Program-made: the position numbers and the translations under genes
Notes under the pieces: generated by a model
Databases searched by the model: none
What the model was told of the DNA's origin: nothing
What the model saw: only the letters and a program-made list of their open reading frames with translations
From: DOZZ01 sp963792655
GTDB lineage: Bacteria; Acidobacteriota; Terriglobia; Bryobacterales; Bryobacteraceae
Length of the DNA stretch: 64,000 bases
Direction: 5' to 3'
NCBI GenBank assembly: GCA_963792655.1
Contig: CAWBWU010000003.1
Coordinates: 1-64,000 of the forward strand
Shown: positions 63,687 through 64,000 of the stretch, piece by piece
Numbering within the stretch: position 1 is the first letter of the stretch
Layout: every line of letters starts with the position of its first letter

Positions 63687-64000
63687 AGAACCGTGTAGTA
63701 GCGTTCGCCGGCGCAAGCTTTACAAAGCGTGCGGCCTTCACGTTCCACTTGCCTTTCGAAGTTGATGCCTTCGCCGCACTCATCGCAAATGTGCCGCGGG
63801 CCTTTGTAGCCGGGGAACTCTTCCGGCCCTAAGTCCACACGCACTTCCTGCACGGTGAACAGCTCCGCATCCGCCATCTCGCGATAGGCGCGCATCTGCT
63901 GCTGGTTCTTATTCGCGATGCCGGGGAACATCGCTTGCGCGGCTTGCTTCGAGCTCTCTTTCGCGACGACACGAATGGCGCGCCCGCTCTGCAGATCGCA
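63683..64000 (-). CDS. FmdE-like zinc-ribbon protein (partial, 5' end outside)
   Basis: The window cuts this gene; 105 residues are visible. From CDLQSGRAIRVVAKESSKQA it continues through NQQQMRAYREMADAELFTVQ, and ends in the zinc ribbon HICDECGEGINFERQVEREG with RTLCKACAGERYYTVL. The C-x2-C...C-x2-C ribbon at the end of FmdE/FwdE-like proteins is seen. The start would lie right of 64000. Overlaps thiE by four bases. Confidence 0.82.
   Translation of the reverse strand, partial: CDLQSGRAIRVVAKESSKQAAQAMFPGIANKNQQQMRAYREMADAELFTVQEVRVDLGPEEFPGYKGPRHICDECGEGINFERQVEREGRTLCKACAGERYYTVL

Overview
The window looks like a chromosomal segment of an Acidobacteriota species, most likely near Solibacter/Bryobacter (inference). 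Pointers are an Oar-type TonB-dependent receptor with a carboxypeptidase-like N-terminal domain, a PEP-CTERM protein, several small acidobacterial protein families (starts MHISDHDL and MICKERADLI), and many palindromic repeats with a CGCGCGC core. No intact tRNA, rRNA or CRISPR array was seen.

Positions 1 to about 23,000 are an accessory, decaying region. It holds two DoxX-like genes, a DUF2924/serine-recombinase fusion that lost its 3' end, a wrecked IS110 transposase, an APC permease with two compensating frameshifts, and a PEP-CTERM gene behind a sigma-54-like promoter. An RsbQ-like hydrolase overlaps a hybrid PAS histidine kinase, followed by a VIT-family transporter, response-regulator remnants, and an inverted pair of small-gene cassettes hit by an IS3 element. 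A possible toxin/immunity pair, a REP-associated transposase between inverted REP sequences, 1.5 kb of repeats without genes, and an orphan terminase split into two overlapping ORFs complete it.

Positions 23,000 to 49,000 are denser and mostly intact. They carry an ankyrin protein, an mfd operon (TPR protein, YHS-like protein, mfd, DUF4160, DUF2442), an HU-like gene overlapping an HU-TIR fusion, rrf2-cysK-trmJ, a POTRA protein, and lpdA-lipB-E2. Then come a large outer-membrane receptor, a sugar-acid-type dehydratase, a TonB-family protein, a CpsB-type phosphatase, a MoxR ATPase, a FitAB-like toxin-antitoxin pair with a perfect palindromic operator, and a membrane-bound MutS homologue.

Positions 49,000 to 61,421 begin with a shattered alpha-L-fucosidase on the minus strand. 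Divergent from it is a tightly packed plus-strand operon: lipase-maturation-factor-like protein, FAD oxidoreductase, amidase, SGNH hydrolase, esterase, ATP-grasp ligase, GCS2-type carboxylate-amine ligase, M29-type aminopeptidase and a second, probably permuted, ATP-grasp-like protein. This looks like a pathway that makes and trims a small peptide-like or amide-linked metabolite.

The right end has a tandem duplication of infC (one intact copy, one frameshifted), two tiny membrane proteins, thiE, and the 3' part of an FmdE-like zinc-ribbon gene. Single-base frameshifts are unusually common (permease, kinase, fucosidase, LMF, amidase, aminopeptidase, second infC) although long genes such as mfd and the 972-residue receptor are clean. 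Some may therefore be assembly errors and others real decay.
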